DNA of 64,000 nt, taken from NCBI RefSeq assembly GCF_026239675.1, contig NZ_JAPIVQ010000005.1, positions 124,001-188,000 on the forward strand, in the 5' to 3' direction. Each line of letters opens with the position of its first letter. Within the stretch, counting starts at the first letter, position 1. Of this stretch, positions 53,231 through 61,835 are shown in pieces. Below the pieces are notes generated by a model. It saw only the letters and a program-made list of their open reading frames with translations, was not told where the DNA came from and made no database searches. Made by a program: the position numbers and the translations under genes. Origin of the DNA: Pedobacter sp. PLR (lineage in GTDB: Bacteria; Bacteroidota; Bacteroidia; Sphingobacteriales; Sphingobacteriaceae).

Positions 53231-54469
53231 TTAAGAGAGTTGAAGTTGATTATCGTATTTTCCAGCAGCTAGATTAAGTTTAATTTGCCTAAATACTTCC
53301 ACAGTCCGTCCAACTTCTTCTTTGGTATGATTGGCTGTTGGAATTAATCTTAGAATGATCATTCCTTTTGGAACTACCGGGTAGACCACTAACGAACAAA
53401 ATATATCATGGGTTTCCCTAAGGTCTCTCACCAAAGCTGTTGCCTGGTCAATAGAACCAGCTAAGTAAACTGGTGTTACAGGAGATTGTGTATTGCCAAT
53501 TTCCAGTCCTGCTTGTTTAAGTCCATTTTGTAGTTGTTGAGTGATCTCCCACAATTGAGTTCTGAGTTCTGGTTTTTCTTTAATCAAACTAAGCCGTTGA
53601 TGTAGGCCGTATACTAATGGCATCGGTAGCGCTTTGGCATAAATTTGAGAGCGCATATTGTATTTTAAATACTGTATAATTTCCTTTTTTCCAGAAACAA
53701 AGGCGCCAATGGCAGCGAATGATTTCGCAAAAGTGGCAAAATAAAGATCAATCTCATTCTGAACACCCTGAGCTTCACCGGTTCCGGCTCCAGTTGCACC
53801 CATTACACCAATACCATGAGCATCATCAACAAGGAAAGTAAAATCATACTGTTTTTTAAAGGCGCTGATTTCTTTTAATTTCCCGGTATCTCCACGCATA
53901 CCAAAGACACCTTCGGTGATGACAAGTATTCCACCATTGTTTTGATCAGTTAGTTTTTTAGCCCGGATGAGTTGTTTTTCAAAATCTTGAATGTCATTGT
54001 GTTTGTAAACAAAACGTTTACCAATATGCAACCTTAAACCATCTATGATGCAAGCATGTGATTCAGAATCATAAACAACGACATCATGACGGTCAAGTAG
54101 ACTATCAATTATGGATAGCATACCCTGATAACCATAGTTAAGTAAAAATGTATCCTCCTTTTTCACAAAAGAGGAAAGTTTTTCTTCCAACATTTCATGG
54201 AGTATGGTATTACCAGTCATCATTCTTGCACCCATTGGATAGGCAAGTCCGTATTGTTTTGCACCTTCTTCATCCGCTTTCCTTACTTCAGTACAATTTG
54301 CCAAACCAAGGTAATTATTCAGACTCCATACGAGTTTCTGTTTGCCGTTAAAAAACATTTGGTTCCCTAGCTCACCTTCCAGTTTTGGGTAGGCGAAATA
54401 TCCATGTGCGTAATGTGCGTGTTCTCCTAAAGGGCCGGGTTTTAATAAGTTCTTTTCTAATAAATTCAT
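53231..54469 (-). CDS. Alpha-oxoamine synthase family PLP enzyme (SPT/KBL/BioF-like)
   Basis: 412 residues from ATG at 54469; ATG at 54499 would add 10. The family motifs are present: LNNYLGLAN, FLLNYGYQGMLSIID, DSESHACIIDGLRL, FLVDDAHGIGVMG and PLP Lys249 in FATFAKSFAAIG. The subgroup with PMGARMMTGN is common in Bacteroidota and distinct from the well-studied serine palmitoyltransferases of the phylum (GCAGSRFLNG type). It condenses an amino acid with an acyl thioester. Neither partner is known here. It is the first gene of a four-gene leftward operon. Confidence 0.88.
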   Translation of the reverse strand: MNLLEKNLLKPGPLGEHAHYAHGYFAYPKLEGELGNQMFFNGKQKLVWSLNNYLGLANCTEVRKADEEGAKQYGLAYPMGARMMTGNTILHEMLEEKLSSFVKKEDTFLLNYGYQGMLSIIDSLLDRHDVVVYDSESHACIIDGLRLHIGKRFVYKHNDIQDFEKQLIRAKKLTDQNNGGILVITEGVFGMRGDTGKLKEISAFKKQYDFTFLVDDAHGIGVMGATGAGTGEAQGVQNEIDLYFATFAKSFAAIGAFVSGKKEIIQYLKYNMRSQIYAKALPMPLVYGLHQRLSLIKEKPELRTQLWEITQQLQNGLKQAGLEIGNTQSPVTPVYLAGSIDQATALVRDLRETHDIFCSLVVYPVVPKGMIILRLIPTANHTKEEVGRTVEVFRQIKLNLAAGKYDNQLQLS

Positions 54470-55094
54470 TATTTCAATTTTGTATGGATTGCTATTCATC
54501 AGTTGTTTGACTGATACTTGTCCGGGTGTTCCCGGATTTATAGAAGTATTTTTGTGAATCGAATAGGTCTTCTTTTGAAGACCGGTTTGATTCTTTGATG
54601 TTGATAGCTATTTTTAATTATGCTCATTTCGCGGTCTCTGGATTTTGTGATGATGGTTAGGGCTATTAAAGCTTAAACCAGTAGGTATAGATCCTTGTCT
54701 ATAACACAAAAGCCTGTTGTTTATGTCCTGGATAATAGGTGTTGACTTTTTAAGGATGATTGTCCTGAAATAGGTCAATAAAGGAATAGAATTTAATCAC
54801 ATGCAAATCTATTGGTTAGATCAAAGTGTTTTACAGTAAGAAATCATGGATGCAGGTGATATTTATCAGTTTATACTATAACCGGACTCTTTTTCGGTTT
54901 CCCTTGACGAAGACGGAAGGTCTCCTGATCTTTTTTGATGGCCTTCTTTCTGATAGGTGCATGAAATAACTTGATTATCCCTACATTGGCTCACTCTAGA
55001 CAGTTGCCATTCTTTACATAGCAAGCTAATAAGATTATTTTCAGTTTGTGTAATTTGAGCAAAGCTGTCATAGAAAATGCAATAAATAACAGCC
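54470..55094. promoter_or_regulatory. Divergent promoter region between the oxoamine synthase and DUF1275 genes
   Basis: 625 bp. A reading frame inside it (54866-55096, minus) shows no family resemblance and is treated as noise. A TGA-N6-TCA palindrome (TGATATTTATCA, 54857-54868) is present. At 54734-54746 TAATAGGTGTTGA resembles the site at 8269 in a degenerate form. The remainder is AT-rich. Confidence 0.5.
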
Positions 55095-55832
55095 ATGTTA
55101 AGACACCTGGGGGCAAAACGTACGCCTCAACATAACCTTAAATTAGCAACTTTACTGGGACTAACCGCAGGATTCGTTAACGCAGAGGGATTTCTGGGCT
55201 TTGCAGTATTGACGACGAATGTTACCGGACATGCCGCTTTATTGGCTGAAAAAATTGCCCTTGCAGATTGGCATACTGCTCAGGTTGTTGCCTTGTGGAT
55301 GTTCCTTTTTTTAGCTGGTGCTTTCATTTCAAGCTTAATTCTCTCATTGACCGGGCATAACCAACGTTTTTCTTACTTCATTGCTATTTTTATTGAAATT
55401 ATTATCCTTCTTTTTTCTGCGGTATATGGTCATCGATATGATGGAACTTTAGTTGCTAAAGAGATCTTTGCTGGCAGTCTGCTTTTTGCAATGGGCTTAC
55501 AGAATTCTTTGGTATCTATGATTTCTGGCTCAGTGGTAAGAACTACGCACCTGACCGGTACGTTTACTGATCTTGGTATAGAGTTAGCACAGTTGTTTAA
55601 TAAAAGTAAACATGACCATCCTGCTCTAATCGTTAAAATAAAGCTTCGATTGGTCATTATATTCTTTTTTATGACGGGTGCAGTTGTTGGTGCATATCTT
55701 TTTCATCACTTCGGATTTAAGTCTTTTTTTGCACCTATAAGCATTTTGATTTATGCATTATTCTACGATATTTTTAGAATTAAGGCAAAACGATACTACC
55801 AAAAAACGGCAAATGCGATGAAGGGCCACTGA
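55095..55832 (+). CDS. DUF1275 (YoaK-like) integral membrane protein
   Basis: 245 residues with six predicted helices. The conserved TLLGLTAGFVNAEGFLGFAV and TTNVTGHAALLAEKIA segments, the later MGLQNSLVSMISGSVVRTTH and the LTGTFTDLGIEL motif define DUF1275/YoaK. The function of the family is unknown; transport is suspected. The basic C-terminal tail is cytoplasmic. Confidence 0.9.
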   Translation: MLRHLGAKRTPQHNLKLATLLGLTAGFVNAEGFLGFAVLTTNVTGHAALLAEKIALADWHTAQVVALWMFLFLAGAFISSLILSLTGHNQRFSYFIAIFIEIIILLFSAVYGHRYDGTLVAKEIFAGSLLFAMGLQNSLVSMISGSVVRTTHLTGTFTDLGIELAQLFNKSKHDHPALIVKIKLRLVIIFFFMTGAVVGAYLFHHFGFKSFFAPISILIYALFYDIFRIKAKRYYQKTANAMKGH

Positions 55833-55879
55833 GCGCCTGAGTATTTCCCAAACGTCCTCGTTTAATATATCATAAAAGA

Positions 55880-55906
55880 TGATTTTTATCAGTGTAGCCA
55901 CTGATA
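55880..55906. promoter_or_regulatory. TGA-N6-TCA site and overlapping inverted repeat
   Basis: TGATTTTTATCA (55880-55891) overlaps a perfect inverted repeat TATCAGTG-TAGC-CACTGATA (55887-55906). It lies about 95 bp before the 43-residue membrane-protein gene and 55 bp after the DUF1275 stop. It could be an operator or a weak terminator. Confidence 0.4.
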
Positions 55907-55985
55907 TCTTTCTGTAAAATAAGCACTTTATAAGGCTAATTTTACATCATGGAAATAATTAGACTCCATGTTTAATTACAGGATT

Positions 55986-56117
55986 ATGAGTGAAAAGGAA
56001 ATACCTTCAAATGAAGATTCATTTTGGGCGAAGTATAAAAGTTTCGCAAGTACAGAGCTTTTAATGTACCTGGTCATGATAATTGGAATTTTTCTTGGAT
56101 TGATAATCCTCCTGTAA
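55986..56117 (+). CDS. Small single-helix membrane protein
   Basis: 43 residues: a charged N-terminal half (MSEKEIPSNEDSFWAKYKSF) and one C-terminal transmembrane helix (LMYLVMIIGIFLGLIILL). The ATG is in good context, with no overlapping gene. A run of eight C residues follows the stop directly. I do not recognise a family; it may be a stress peptide. Confidence 0.6.
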   Translation: MSEKEIPSNEDSFWAKYKSFASTELLMYLVMIIGIFLGLIILL

Positions 56118-56173
56118 CCCCCCCCTGTTTTTAAAAAATCATTCATTTTTCACCCTATTCTGTCCTAATCATA

Positions 56174-56794
56174 ATGGATACTGATCAGTACAATCTTATG
56201 GATTACAGCTTGTTGCCTTTGAACTATTACGTTGATGATTCAATATTCGATAACTTTTTTCCAGAACGGATAAGGAAAATATCAAAAGTCCATTGGACCC
56301 CACTGGCTATAGCCAAAAAAGCGGCTTCATTTTTAGCTCCGGTTCCCGGATCTAAAATCCTGGATATTGGGAGTGGCATCGGTAAGTTTTGTATTGCCGC
56401 CGCACATGCTTTCCCTGATTCAGAGTTTCATGGTGTGGAACAGAGAAAAGATCTGTTTGATATGGCTGTTGAAGCGCAACGAAGAAGTGAGCTCCGTAAT
56501 GTTCGATTTCTACATGGTAATTTTACAGAATGGAATCTCGAATACTATGATAGCATTTACTTTTACAATGCATTTGCTGAAAATTTAATCGACGTTGCAC
56601 GTATAGATGAGTCTATTGACTACTCGCCGGGCTTGTATGCCTATTATTCCAATTATTTATGCAAAGCCCTGGAAAATAAGGCCAGCGGAACAAGGCTGGT
56701 TACTTACCATGGATATGTACATCATATTCCTTTAGGATATGAACTGGTGAAACAAGATCTCAATAAACCTTTGAGAATGTGGATTAAAAAATAG
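56174..56794 (+). CDS. Class I SAM-dependent methyltransferase (paralogue 2)
   Basis: 206 residues. Motif I is KILDIGSGIGKFCIAAAHAF, followed by FHGVEQRKDLFDMA. The C-terminal RLVTYHGYVHHIPLGYELVK parallels the protein at 50636, and both start with a WTPLxIAKK segment. The pair is the product of an old duplication, with copies now on opposite strands 5 kb apart. It is followed by a small acidic protein and isocitrate dehydrogenase. Confidence 0.87.
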   Translation: MDTDQYNLMDYSLLPLNYYVDDSIFDNFFPERIRKISKVHWTPLAIAKKAASFLAPVPGSKILDIGSGIGKFCIAAAHAFPDSEFHGVEQRKDLFDMAVEAQRRSELRNVRFLHGNFTEWNLEYYDSIYFYNAFAENLIDVARIDESIDYSPGLYAYYSNYLCKALENKASGTRLVTYHGYVHHIPLGYELVKQDLNKPLRMWIKK

Positions 56795-56819
56795 AACTGT
56801 TTAATAAAACAATATCAAA

Positions 56820-57071
56820 ATGACTTTAGAAAATTATGCCTCCTCAGTTTTAAAACAACTTGCTGAAGCGCAAAATTACCCACAAGTGGAGACGATTATT
56901 ACTGATGCTGTAGGCCAGCTTGCAAATAAAAGTCATCCTGTTGTTGAATACGTGAATGTACTGGAAAGGAAAATAGAGGATTTATCTCCATTAGTTTTAA
57001 GCAGCACCCAGTTTAGTTGCTATAGATACGCGCTTGTGTATCTGCATAATTATGTTGTGTTTCCGGAATAG
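56820..57071 (+). CDS. Small acidic helical protein of unknown function
   Basis: 83 residues, MTLENYASSVLKQLAEAQNY onward, helical, no signal peptide, ending in an aromatic-rich tail. It lies 25 bp after the methyltransferase and 30 bp before the isocitrate dehydrogenase, so it is most likely in one operon. The family is not recognised. Confidence 0.7.
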   Translation: MTLENYASSVLKQLAEAQNYPQVETIITDAVGQLANKSHPVVEYVNVLERKIEDLSPLVLSSTQFSCYRYALVYLHNYVVFPE

Positions 57072-57101
57072 GGTCTTCACGAGTTGTAAATGATAAATGA
57101 T

Positions 57102-58373
57102 ATGGAAATTAAAAAAATAAAAGTTGTAAACCCCATCGTTGAGCTTGATGGAGATGAAATGACACGTGTAATCTGGAAATTTATTAAGGAAAAACTGATT
57201 CTGCCTTATCTGGAATTGGACATCAGGTATTTTGATCTTAGTATTGAACACCGTAATGTAACATCAGACCAGGTAACCATTGATGCGGCTGAAGCAATTA
57301 AGAGCTATGGGGTAGGGATCAAGTGCGCCACAATAACGCCGGATGAGGATCGTGTGAAAGAGTTTAAGCTTAAACAGATGTGGAAATCACCTAATGGAAC
57401 GATTAGGAACATACTTGATGGAACGGTATTCCGCGAACCTATTGTTATCGAAAATATCCCCAGACTAGTTTCAAACTGGACCAACCCGATTTGTATTGGA
57501 CGCCATGCATTTGGAGACCAGTACCGTGCTACTGATTTTTTAACCAGGGGCAGCGGAAAATTGACAATTACATTTAAACCGGATGATGGAAGTGCGGAAG
57601 AGTCCCATGAGGTATTCAATTATCAGGGAGATGGAATTGCAATGGCCATGTACAATACCGATGAAAGTATATATGGCTTTGCAAGGGCTTGTTTTAATCA
57701 GTCCCTGACAAAAAAATGGCCCCTTTACCTTTCTACAAAGAATACTATATTGAAAAAATACGACGGCAGGTTTAAGGATATTTTTCAGGAAATTTATGAA
57801 AATGAATTTCAGGATATGTTTTCTGCGGCGGGTATTACCTATGAACATCGTCTGATTGATGATATGGTTGCCTCTGCTTTAAAGTGGAATGGTAATTTTG
57901 TTTGGGCTTGTAAAAATTATGATGGTGATGTACAGTCTGATACTGTAGCTCAGGGGTTTGGTTCATTAGGCCTGATGACCTCCGTGCTGATTACTCCAGA
58001 TGGAAAAACGATGGAGGCTGAAGCGGCCCATGGTACCGTTACCCGGCATTACCGTGAACATCAGCTAGGGAAACCCACATCAACAAATCCTATTGCCTCT
58101 ATTTTTGCCTGGACCAGGGGATTAGCGTTTCGGGGCAAGTTGGACGACAATCAGGAACTGATACAGTTTTGTGCTATGTTGGAAGAGGTTTGTGTAGAGA
58201 CAGTTAAGTCGGGTAAGATGACCAGGGATCTGGCAGTCTGTATTCATGGGGCAAAAGTAGAACACGGAAAAGATTACCTACACACGGTGGAGTTTTTATC
58301 CGTATTAGATGGAAATCTTAGAAATAAGTTTTCTACTCTATTGGTTGACTACCGGAATGAATGGATCTATTAA
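57102..58373 (+). CDS. icd: NADP-dependent isocitrate dehydrogenase, eukaryote-like subfamily
   Basis: 423 residues from ATG at 57102; ATG at 57090 is the alternative. [16 protein letters not shown], the substrate motif [39 protein letters not shown] with metal-binding Asp residues, and [10 protein letters not shown] are all typical of subfamily II enzymes. It oxidises isocitrate to 2-oxoglutarate. It is located with PEP carboxykinase in a small central-metabolism cluster controlled, perhaps, by the regulator downstream. Confidence 0.95.
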   Translation: MEIKKIKVVNPIVELDGDEMTRVIWKFIKEKLILPYLELDIRYFDLSIEHRNVTSDQVTIDAAEAIKSYGVGIKCATITPDEDRVKEFKLKQMWKSPNGTIRNILDGTVFREPIVIENIPRLVSNWTNPICIGRHAFGDQYRATDFLTRGSGKLTITFKPDDGSAEESHEVFNYQGDGIAMAMYNTDESIYGFARACFNQSLTKKWPLYLSTKNTILKKYDGRFKDIFQEIYENEFQDMFSAAGITYEHRLIDDMVASALKWNGNFVWACKNYDGDVQSDTVAQGFGSLGLMTSVLITPDGKTMEAEAAHGTVTRHYREHQLGKPTSTNPIASIFAWTRGLAFRGKLDDNQELIQFCAMLEEVCVETVKSGKMTRDLAVCIHGAKVEHGKDYLHTVEFLSVLDGNLRNKFSTLLVDYRNEWIY

Positions 58374-58453
58374 CTGCATGTGACAGGCTGATTGGAAATC
58401 ACTGGTACAAATGATATGTATGTATCAGGTTTATTATGTTGTATCTTTGTCGT

Positions 58454-59161
58454 ATGAGCTTATCAGGAATTTTTCCGATTGATAAATGGAGTTTTACGAC
58501 TCAATCTATTGTGTCTATCCTTTCAGCCGAAGAGTATAGCTTTTTGATTGGTCGTCAGGGAGAGCAGAGATATCAAAAAGGAGAAATTATTTTTAGAGAG
58601 GGTGTAGTACCCTATGGAATATTTTTTATTCATCAGGGGAAGGTTAAAAAATATAAGGTTGATCCTGGCGGAAAAGAGCAGATTATTTATGTTGCCAATA
58701 AAGGGGAGCTGATTGGTTATCATGCTGTTTTATCTGAAGAACGGTATCCTGACTTTGCTGCTGCAATGGAAGATAGTATGATCAGTTTTATCCCTAAGGA
58801 TGACTTTTTAACGGTTTTAAATACCTCTCCGATATTTGCAAATCGCTTATTGAAAGCTTTGAGTCATGAATACTCAGTTCTTGCTAATAATATTTCTGTC
58901 TTCGCGCAGCGTAGTGCAGTCGAAAGACTGGCAATTGCGCTGATCGTAATGCGTGAAAAGTTTAAAATTGAGACTGAAGAAGGCAAAGAAATAATCATTG
59001 ATATTTCCAGGACTGATCTGGCTAATATTGCCGGTATCGCAAAGGAAAATGTAATTAGGTTGTTAAAGGAGTTTAAAACAGAAGAAATCATTGAAACCGA
59101 AGGTAGGAAGATTCGGGTCAAAGATATTGAAAAGCTCATTGCCCGCTCCAACTACAAATAA
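58454..59161 (+). CDS. Crp/Fnr-family transcriptional regulator
   Basis: 235 residues from ATG at 58454; the frame is open from 58436. The N-terminal cyclic-nucleotide-binding-like barrel (about 25-135) has GIFFIHQGKVKKYKVDPGGK. The C-terminal winged helix (about 150-225) has the recognition helix AKENVIRLL, with Glu and Arg at the positions that read TGA half-sites in Crp and Fnr. It contains no cysteine in the preferred product, so it is not an iron-sulphur sensor. Upstream, TGATATGTATGTATCA is a palindrome that might be autoregulatory. Confidence 0.93.
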   Translation: MSLSGIFPIDKWSFTTQSIVSILSAEEYSFLIGRQGEQRYQKGEIIFREGVVPYGIFFIHQGKVKKYKVDPGGKEQIIYVANKGELIGYHAVLSEERYPDFAAAMEDSMISFIPKDDFLTVLNTSPIFANRLLKALSHEYSVLANNISVFAQRSAVERLAIALIVMREKFKIETEEGKEIIIDISRTDLANIAGIAKENVIRLLKEFKTEEIIETEGRKIRVKDIEKLIARSNYK

Positions 59162-59516
59162 TTACCCCCATTACAGTTTCGATTCTTAGGTGAAAAATCG
59201 TTTGTGGATTTCTATTCTTATCATCCAATTGTGATCTTCTTTGTTAAGTATTTTAATGAGTAACTTAAAGCGTTAAGTATTGTTGCTTTGTGGTTTTATG
59301 TTAGTACCGGTGGGTTACTAATCATAGAAGGGGGGGGAATGTGGAATATTACTTACCTCAATTGGAATATGATTTTTGGATGTCTGAAAATCCTGATTTT
59401 TCCAAAAGTAAAGGGAAGTAAAATGATTAAATTTGTTACTTGATGGTGCTGAGTGACATATAGAAAGCAAACATATATTGCTTAATCGTACCAGATGAAT
59501 TAATTTCATTAGAAGT
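59162..59516. other. Intergenic region before the CHAD gene
   Basis: 355 bp, AT-rich, no gene. It contains a run of eight G residues (59330-59337). Just before the next gene there is an imperfect palindrome, TGAATTAATTTCA. Confidence 0.4.
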
Positions 59517-60247
59517 ATGAAAAAGAAGTCGGGATTGAAGTATCTTAAAAGGGAATGGAAGGTGATGGAATCGCATCTTCAATCTTTCTTAAAAAAAGAA
59601 GAACAGGACGACTTGCACCAGTTTCGGATACATGTTAAAAGAATAATAGCTTTTTTGCTGCTGTTGGATCAGGTGAATCATCATTCAAAATTGGCCAAAC
59701 TCTTCAGGCCCGTCAACAAAGTATTTAAAAAGGCAGGACAGTTGCGTATCGGTATATCATGCGTGAGTTAATCCAGGGACAATTGTCGTCGTATAAATCG
59801 CTTAAAAAGTTCCGATCTTTAGTAGATGGGCGTTGGAAAACAATTAAAAAAGCACGCCTTGAAATCATTAGAAAAATAAAGCCTGTCAAACGAGGTCCAA
59901 TCCAGCGCTTCTACCAGGATCAACTCCAACGGATATCCAGGTCCTTAAACGGAGTAATTTCAGATGGACGGCTACATGTAATCCGTAAGCAGATTAAGGG
60001 CCTCTTGTATAATTATAAGCCGTTTTGCGATATACTCAATATGCATTTGAATACTGGTTATTTGGAACAGGTGGAGGAAGCTATAGGTAAATGGCATGAC
60101 CAGTTGATGATCAGACAGCTTTCTGGTAAGTATCAAAATATGATTAGGCGAAGTGAAGAAGATTGCCTGGCAAATTTAAGATCCGATATCACCAGATTAA
60201 TTAATAACTTCTATCAACGGACATTATTCATGACCGACAACATCTAA
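59517..60247 (+). pseudogene. CHAD-domain protein split by a frameshift
   Basis: The first frame (59517-59771) has DDLHQFRIHVKRIIAFLLLL and ends shortly after KKAGQLR. The second frame (from about 59745, first ATG 59759) continues with MRELIQGQLSSYKSLKKFRS, LHVIRKQIKGLLYNYKP and IGKWHDQLMIRQL. Together they spell one CHAD domain of about 240 residues, a conserved-His helical domain that binds polyphosphate. A one-base change near 59745 separates the frames. It may be a real mutation or a sequencing error. Confidence 0.75.
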
Positions 60248-60414
60248 CCTATAAAGCGGAGCTGGTGGAAAAAAGACGGTGGATAAAAAAACACTATCTG
60301 ATTACATTTCTTATGGATAGGTCTCGTAGTGCATCTGTATTACAGCACAGCCCGAGGGATCATTTATCTCAATTTTGTTTAGTTAGATTTCAACAAATAA
60401 AATACAGAACTGTT

Positions 60415-61188
60415 ATGTTAATGAATGTAAACAAATCACTAATGATGATCCTGGCCGGTTTGGGTATCTTTTTATCAACGGTCGCAATGGCACAATCAAA
60501 AAAATCAAATACAATGAAAAAGAAGATCTTGTTTGTGGTGACGAGCCACGATAAAAAAGGAAGTACAGGTGAGCCTACCGGTTATTACCTGGCAGAAGTA
60601 AGCCATGCCTGGAAAGTATTGAAAGAAGCAGGCTATGAAATTGATTTTGTGAGTCCAAAGGGAGGCAAGCCTCCGGTAGATGGTTTCGACCTTAGTGATG
60701 CAGAAAACAAGGAGTTTTGGGAAGATAAATATTATCAGGATAAAATCAACAACAGTCAGAAACCTGCTGATGTAAAACCTGAAGACTATCTGGCGATTTA
60801 TTATGCCGGTGGACATGGTGCGGTATGGGATCTCCCTGATAATGCGGAAATCTCAGCTATTGCGACTAAAATATATGAAAATAAGGGGGTTGTTGCGGCT
60901 GTTTGCCATGGCCCGGCCGGTATTGTCAACATCAAATTAGATAATGGTAAATATCTTATTGAGGGAAAGAAAGTGAACGGTTTTACCAATGAGGAAGAAG
61001 TTGCGGTTAAGCTGGATAAAGTGGTTCCGTTTTTATTAGAAGATAAACTGATTGAACGTGGTGGTATTTACGAAAAATCGGAGCCATGGAAAGAACATGT
61101 GATAACTGATCAAAGACTGATTACCGGACAAAATCCGCAGTCGGCCCGTGCTGTTGGACAAGCACTTTTGGCCTTGCTTCCTAAATGA
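60415..61188 (+). CDS. DJ-1/PfpI-family protein with signal peptide (Hsp31-like)
   Basis: 257 residues from ATG at 60415; ATG at 60421 is equally possible, and the open frame from 60265 is too long. A signal peptide ends VAMAQ. The nucleophile Cys164 in AAVCHGPAGI, Glu53 in TGEPTGYYL and AGGHGAVWDL are typical of the type 1 glutamine-amidotransferase-like/Hsp31 group. Members act as glyoxalase III or deglycase-like enzymes. Export to the periplasm is unusual for the group but seen in Bacteroidota. Confidence 0.9.
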   Translation: MLMNVNKSLMMILAGLGIFLSTVAMAQSKKSNTMKKKILFVVTSHDKKGSTGEPTGYYLAEVSHAWKVLKEAGYEIDFVSPKGGKPPVDGFDLSDAENKEFWEDKYYQDKINNSQKPADVKPEDYLAIYYAGGHGAVWDLPDNAEISAIATKIYENKGVVAAVCHGPAGIVNIKLDNGKYLIEGKKVNGFTNEEEVAVKLDKVVPFLLEDKLIERGGIYEKSEPWKEHVITDQRLITGQNPQSARAVGQALLALLPK

Positions 61189-61249
61189 TATTTACGGTCT
61201 TAGTCTGATCTAAGTTTAACTTAATAATGCTTAACGGGCTTGCTCACAC

Positions 61250-61364
61250 AAAAAAGTTCTTCCTTTAGTTTTTCATGGAACTTTTTTGGTGTAGTACCGG
61301 GATAAAGCTGAAAATCTTTGCTGAGTTTAAAACAAAAAAAGCCCTGACATCCATCACGGCTTTT
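61250..61364 (+). terminator. Two terminator hairpins after the DJ-1 gene
   Basis: AAAAAAGTTC (61250-61259) pairs with GAACTTTTTT (61278-61287). Further on AAAAAAGCC (61333-61341) pairs with GGCTTTTTT (61356-61364). Both have A/T-flanked stems typical of bidirectional intrinsic terminators. Nothing else is visible between 61189 and 61471. Confidence 0.7.
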
Positions 61365-61471
61365 TTATCAACTAACCTAAACTTTATAAATACTAACCAA
61401 ATATTTATGCAGCAAAGCTAAAGGCTTATTATTAAATCCAGGTTAATTATTTATCATCTGTTAGCGTAAAA

Positions 61472-61684
61472 GGGGGTGTTATCTAAGATGGACATTTTTC
61501 AAATCCGAAAGTTGCAGGCTTAGTATATATTGCCGCCATCAATCCGGAAATCCAGCATGCTATGTACAAACGTTCTAATACCACAGTTACTGAAGTTAAA
61601 GGTAGTAATGCCGTTTATATCTCACAGCCGCAGAAAGTAGCCGCAGTTATTGCTGAAGCAGCACAAGCCATGTCTACGAAATAA
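61472..61684 (+). pseudogene. Alpha/beta hydrolase, C-terminal remnant
   Basis: Starting in GGVI, the frame meets TAA (61484-61486) and then continues SNPKVAGLVYIAA, directly followed by INPEIQHAMYKRSNTTVTEV and a C-terminus NAVYISQPQKVAAVIAEAA. In intact esterases of this type the YIAA strand and the MYxR helix are separated by about 90 residues. There is therefore an internal deletion, a stop and no start codon. It is a different family from the remnant at 18561. Confidence 0.75.
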
Positions 61685-61835
61685 CCTGGTTGTTCGATCA
61701 TAATTTAAACCCCATTTGCCACAATAGGTAAATGGGGTTAAGAGTTTACAAGATCGGGAAGGGGGGCATTTGGTTTTTTTTATTAAAAAAGATAACGGTT
61801 TAGATGAGGTACCAATGTCTTTTTTCTCATATTAT

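Noticed and set aside
53231..54469. Naming the oxoamine synthase serine palmitoyltransferase
   Set aside because: The subgroup motif (PMGARMMTGN) differs from that of the characterised Bacteroidota serine palmitoyltransferases, so a specific name is not supported.
54866..55096. 76-residue minus-strand frame upstream of DUF1275
   Set aside because: It overlaps the DUF1275 start, has no recognisable family, signal or conserved pattern, and has charged low-complexity content typical of a chance frame.
58400..58430. TGATTGGAAATCA and TGATATGTATGTATCA as further TGA-N6-TCA sites
   Set aside because: Their half-site spacers are 7 and 10 bases, so they do not match the pattern. They are mentioned only as possible autoregulatory palindromes.
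18561..61684. The hydrolase remnants at 18.6 kb and 61.5 kb as two halves of one split gene
   Set aside because: The N-terminal piece belongs to a dienelactone-hydrolase-like lipoprotein family and the C-terminal piece to a different small-esterase family.
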